Source: Pseudomonadota bacterium (GTDB taxonomy: Bacteria; Pseudomonadota; Gammaproteobacteria; Pseudomonadales; Moraxellaceae). From it: 64,000 bases of DNA. Position numbers and translations under genes: made by a program. The stretch is from positions 1 to 64,000 of the forward strand of contig JAEWKT010000061.1 of assembly GCA_023393635.1 (NCBI GenBank), given 5' to 3'. Below the pieces are notes generated by a model, which worked only from the letters and a program-made list of their open reading frames with translations, did not search any database and had not been told where the DNA came from. This document shows positions 63,457 to 64,000 of the stretch, one piece after another; the stretch's first letter is position 1; the number at the start of each line of letters is the position of its first letter.

Positions 63457-63899
63457 TGCTGATCCTGTCAAACGATTCTATTTTCCATAGAAAAATGTTT
63501 AGTCGGATAGTTAACGTCTAGTCATGAGTCATATAACTTTTAATGAATTTATACGGTTAAAGTGATATAGGGCTACATGGCTATCAAGCGGTTAATACTT
63601 TTGATTCACCGTTAATTATCCTCGAGCATGCTTTCGTCCACCTGAATTTTTAACAGAAAATAAATCTCCTGCAAAAGCATAAGATGTCAGCGAAGCGAGG
63701 GCTGAGAGTGTTCCATATTCGTATTTTAGCGACAATAGGAAATCGCTTACAACAAAGTAAGCCATAACGTCATATTTTTATTATTTTTATCAAAAAATGA
63801 CAATTTTTGCCAATAATCTCACAATTATAATTAAAAAATAAACCCCTATCACTATTGCGATAAGGGTTCAGTTAGACTCAGACTAAACACATCATAGAC
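63457..63899. other. Intergenic region between the GH3 cluster and clpB
   Basis: About 440 bases with no credible coding frame. It should contain the promoter of the GH3 operon. Two small hairpins occur (TCAGC/GCTGA near 63690; AGCGA/TCGCT near 63730), neither with a T-run. The clpB terminator lies at its right end. Confidence 0.45.
63831..63868 (-). terminator. Intrinsic terminator after clpB
   Basis: On the minus strand AACCCTTATC (63868-63859) pairs with GATAGGGGTT (63850-63841), with one G-T wobble, and is followed by a T-rich tail (63839-63832). Confidence 0.82.
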
Positions 63900-64000
63900 T
63901 TAATGAAATTTTACTTTCTCAAAACGGAGTTTCCCATCTTCACGCTTCACTTCAATTTGATCGCCTGCTTGAAACTCACCCGATAAAATAAACTGGGCTA
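63900..64000 (-). CDS. clpB: ClpB disaggregase, C-terminal end only
   Basis: The last 32 codons and stop are present; the rest is outside the window. The reading frame gives AQFILSGEFQAGDQIEVKRE followed by DGKLRFEKVKFH, which fits the conserved ClpB C-terminus (I-L-x-G-x-F-x-x-G-D-x-I). A terminator follows after about 30 bases. Assignment rests on this short piece. Confidence 0.85.
   Translation of the reverse strand, partial: AQFILSGEFQAGDQIEVKREDGKLRFEKVKFH

Noticed and set aside
63680..63750. Two small hairpins with an AGGAAA loop before clpB
   Set aside because: Considered as a second Rsm-type RNA, but there is no GacA box, no terminator and too few GGA motifs.

Overview
The window is a chromosomal stretch (AT-rich, roughly 43% GC by eye) from a gammaproteobacterium of the Moraxellaceae / Pseudomonadales type. 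The evidence is the pilGHIJ-chpA twitching chemosensory locus, the Moraxellaceae-like UppS motif (DGNNRYGK), the pyrB-inactive pyrC' pair, the order pyrH-frr-uppS-cdsA-dxr-rseP-bamA-ompH-lpxD-fabZ-lpxA, and several Moraxellaceae-style lipoproteins. Unlike typical Acinetobacter, the chemosensory locus also carries pilK, chpB and chpC, so a genus other than Acinetobacter is plausible. No prophage, insertion sequence, CRISPR array, rRNA or tRNA was seen.

Layout. 1-11.8 kb: Pil-Chp chemosensory operon on the minus strand (pilG to a truncated chpC). 12.2-17.4 kb: a DUF4124 coiled-coil membrane protein and an RND efflux pair (periplasmic adaptor lipoprotein plus HAE1 pump, no outer-membrane channel). 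17.5-21.9 kb: an MBL-fold hydrolase, a previously unlabelled small RNA with a GacA-type activation box and six GGA motifs, dinB, a GAF-GGDEF diguanylate cyclase and a SIMPL-domain secreted protein. 22.0-33.1 kb: envelope/isoprenoid/translation operon (lpxA, fabZ, lpxD, ompH, bamA, rseP, dxr, cdsA, uppS, frr, pyrH), closed by a strong terminator. 33.3-37.7 kb: rimO, and divergent ntrBC with a possible sigma-54 promoter. 37.9-43 kb: a small anchored protein, PBP1b, a TPR lipoprotein, a Nudix-ThiE fusion and a Fur-boxed hemP only 53 codons long. 43.1-52.7 kb: a large lipoprotein hydrolase, mutS, fdxA, an M15 peptidase lipoprotein, a YigZ-family protein, trmB, a short MreB-like protein, a DUF2520 protein and a thioesterase. 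52.8-59 kb: pyrC', pyrB, two convergent membrane proteins sharing the same N-terminal CSD-like module, and rlmKL. 59-63.5 kb: a secreted protein and a three-gene cluster (acyltransferase-like, GH3-type synthetase, GNAT). The last 100 bases are the 3' end of clpB.

The most interesting item is the intergenic RNA at about 18.55-18.71 kb. It has an exact TGTAAG-N6-CTTACA GacA box about 65 bp upstream, repeated GGA motifs (one in the apical loop of the terminator and one in a small hairpin loop) and a good intrinsic terminator. This is the architecture of RsmY/RsmZ/CsrB-type decoy RNAs, which titrate the translational repressor CsrA/RsmA. It would link Gac signalling to motility, c-di-GMP and envelope functions of the kind encoded around it. 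Also worth attention are the GH3/GNAT/GNAT cluster, the paired CSD-DUF805 and CSD-TM2 fusions, and a probable dispersed repeat between pyrC' and pyrB.
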